Of a stretch of 13,259 bases of DNA, positions 11,909 to 13,259 are shown piece after piece; within the stretch, counting starts at the first letter, position 1; every line of letters starts with the position of its first letter. Below the pieces are notes generated by a model. That model was given only the letters and a program-made list of their open reading frames with translations. It was not told the origin of the DNA and did not search any database. Source of the DNA: Smithella sp. UBA2180 (lineage in GTDB: Bacteria > Desulfobacterota > Syntrophia > Syntrophales > Smithellaceae); NCBI GenBank assembly GCA_002327415.1, contig DCVU01000005.1, forward strand, positions 1 through 13,259, in the 5' to 3' direction. The translations under genes were made by a program, and so were the position numbers.

Positions 11909-13045
11909 ATGAAAAAAGCAATAATACTGATCATCATATTATTTAATCTATTATACACATATCAATCTTATGCGGAAGATAAGAATCCCGTAGAACCACC
12001 AATACAAAAGAAACAAAAAGAAGCAGACACAAAAGTTAAGCCGGAAACGACGAATGAAGAAAAAGACGAACATCAAACACTTTCGTCCCTCAAAATAAAA
12101 CAGAAGTGGAATTATCCCAAACAAGGATGTCCATCAGAGGAATGTAAAGAAGATCAAACACCAAATAAAGAACAGTCGTTCGATAATGAAATAAAGGTAA
12201 ATTATGGTCAGGTGCAGAAAGCGGTAGAGGAAGTACAGTCGCCAACAATAGTAACACCGGAAATACCAATGGCAGTGCGGGTAAGCGCCAGGGATATAAA
12301 TAGAGTAACATGCCAGGCGGGAGAGATTAAAGACATTGTGTATTCTAAAGAAAAGGGAATGTCGGTATCCTTTTCCGGAAAAGATGCATACGTTAAATAT
12401 AAATACATCAAGAAAGGCAATAAAACAATATATCCGAGCGTTACGGAAATGTATATCGTCTGCGGTGATTCCACTTACAATCTCATAGCAGTGCCGGAAT
12501 TAATCCCATCAAAAACAATTCAACTATCAACAGGCGACAACGAAAAAATAAGAAAAAATAAATATTATTTCAGCGGAATGTCATCAGAGAAAAAAATAAT
12601 GACGATGATCAAGGCTGTATATGCCGATGACATACAGGAAAGTTTTACGGTAGAAAAACAGGCATTCAATGACATTAGCCAATACGAAGAATTATTCATA
12701 ACGCCGACAAGAACAATAACCGCGTCCGGAGAGGGTATTAGAGTATCAGAGTATATAATCAAAATAAAAGAAAGCTCTAAGAAACAGGAAATAGAATTAG
12801 ATGAACGTGATTTTATCGATATTACATCAAACCCAATAGCATTAGCCATTGATAAAGTAAGGATTAGAAAAGGCGATACCGCCCGGATGTTTATCTGCGA
12901 ACAAAATAAAGGCGATTATGATTCGGATAAAAATCCAACGATAAAAATAAACAAGGGTTATGTGAATGAAAATATAAAAACAGAACCCAAAGAAGTAAAA
13001 AATGAAGACGACAAGAACGGCTCAAAGCAATACAAAATTAAATAA
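11909..13045 (+). CDS. traK: TraK family T4SS outer-membrane core protein
   Basis: VirB9-like/secretin-like component of the outer-membrane core complex. The 378-residue product has a signal peptide (1-22, ending QSYA before EDKNP), then a long charged, Lys/Glu/Pro-rich segment to about residue 105, then the TraK domain. That domain has VRVSARDINRVTCQAGEIKDIVYSKEKGMSV, typical of the family (SxxDxNRI), and VSFSGKDAYVKYKY, then YPSVTEMYIVCGDSTYNLI and VPELIPSKTIQL. It is well longer than the roughly 240-residue TraK of F, mostly through the charged N-terminal insert and a C-terminal extension. It begins 1 nt after the traE stop codon; AAAGGGA precedes ATG. Confidence 0.88.
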   Translation: MKKAIILIIILFNLLYTYQSYAEDKNPVEPPIQKKQKEADTKVKPETTNEEKDEHQTLSSLKIKQKWNYPKQGCPSEECKEDQTPNKEQSFDNEIKVNYGQVQKAVEEVQSPTIVTPEIPMAVRVSARDINRVTCQAGEIKDIVYSKEKGMSVSFSGKDAYVKYKYIKKGNKTIYPSVTEMYIVCGDSTYNLIAVPELIPSKTIQLSTGDNEKIRKNKYYFSGMSSEKKIMTMIKAVYADDIQESFTVEKQAFNDISQYEELFITPTRTITASGEGIRVSEYIIKIKESSKKQEIELDERDFIDITSNPIALAIDKVRIRKGDTARMFICEQNKGDYDSDKNPTIKINKGYVNENIKTEPKEVKNEDDKNGSKQYKIK

Positions 13046-13059
13046 AGGAATCTTGGTAA

Positions 13060-13259
13060 ATGGCGATAGATCTGAAAAATAAATTTAAAGAGTATTGGAA
13101 AAACCTCGGTGCGGACGGCAAGAAAAAGGTAGTAAGAACCATTATCATCGTGGGCCTGATGGTCTTTGGTATTGCGGTATATTATATAAAATATGGAACA
13201 AAAACCATAGAAACGCCACGGGTAAGTCAAAATCCCAAACAAGAAATAAAGCTGGAACC
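13060..13259 (+). CDS. traB: TraB family T4SS protein, N-terminal part (cut by window end)
   Basis: Start of the VirB10-like envelope-spanning protein. Sixty-six residues are visible: a cytoplasmic N-terminus with LKNKFKEYWKNLGADGKKKVVR, one membrane helix at about 28-43 (IIIVGLMVFGIAVYYI), then a periplasmic Pro/Lys-rich stretch. The call rests on this topology, on KFKEYWxxLxxxxKKK similarity to TraB starts, and on the position directly after traK. AAAGGA lies about 11 nt before the ATG. The rest lies beyond the window. Confidence 0.8.
   Translation, partial: MAIDLKNKFKEYWKNLGADGKKKVVRTIIIVGLMVFGIAVYYIKYGTKTIETPRVSQNPKQEIKLE

Overview
The window looks like the accessory part of an integrative conjugative element or conjugative plasmid from a Gram-negative bacterium. 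The gene families and style resemble anaerobic Deltaproteobacteria (Desulfobacterota, Syntrophaceae-like), but that placement is inference from memory of families; no rRNA, tRNA or single-copy marker is present except an HU gene.

Left part (1-3530): the 3' portion of a group II intron (reverse transcriptase/maturase lacking its N-terminus in the window, followed by intron RNA domains V and VI), then a spacer rich in inverted repeats and a good promoter, then a two-gene AbiE type IV toxin-antitoxin operon (AbiEi regulator/antitoxin and AbiEii nucleotidyltransferase toxin).

Middle (3530-4960, all minus strand): an HU-family DNA-binding protein with its own promoter and terminator; a ribbon-helix-helix antitoxin / ParE-RelE toxin operon with a palindromic operator and a 47-residue third gene that may use an ATT start; and a 49-residue protein preceded by a near-consensus sigma-70 promoter.

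Right-middle (5000-8700): a mosaic. Two degraded direct copies (A, 5013-5465; B, 8073-8357) of the DNA that heads the conjugation operon at 8940-9560 (C) bracket a large minus-strand gene for a 741-residue protein with an HTH-like N-terminus and TPR-like repeats, plus a small frameshifted fragment of an aldehyde dehydrogenase gene fused to copy B. Copy A carries an in-frame 159-bp deletion whose ends are two copies of the 13-mer CTTGATATACAAG.

Right part (8697-13259, plus strand): the head of an F-type (MPF-F) type IV secretion operon. It has a small Cys4 zinc-ribbon-like protein, a periplasmic OmpA-like protein in which the usual peptidoglycan-binding Asp is Cys, a DsbC-like thiol oxidoreductase (CPYC), TraA-like pilin, TraL, TraE, TraK and the start of TraB. 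The genes are closely spaced with no terminator between them. The oxidoreductase probably serves folding of cysteine-containing secreted parts of the system; TraA supplies the pilus subunit, TraL/TraE the inner-membrane base, and TraK/TraB the envelope-spanning core.
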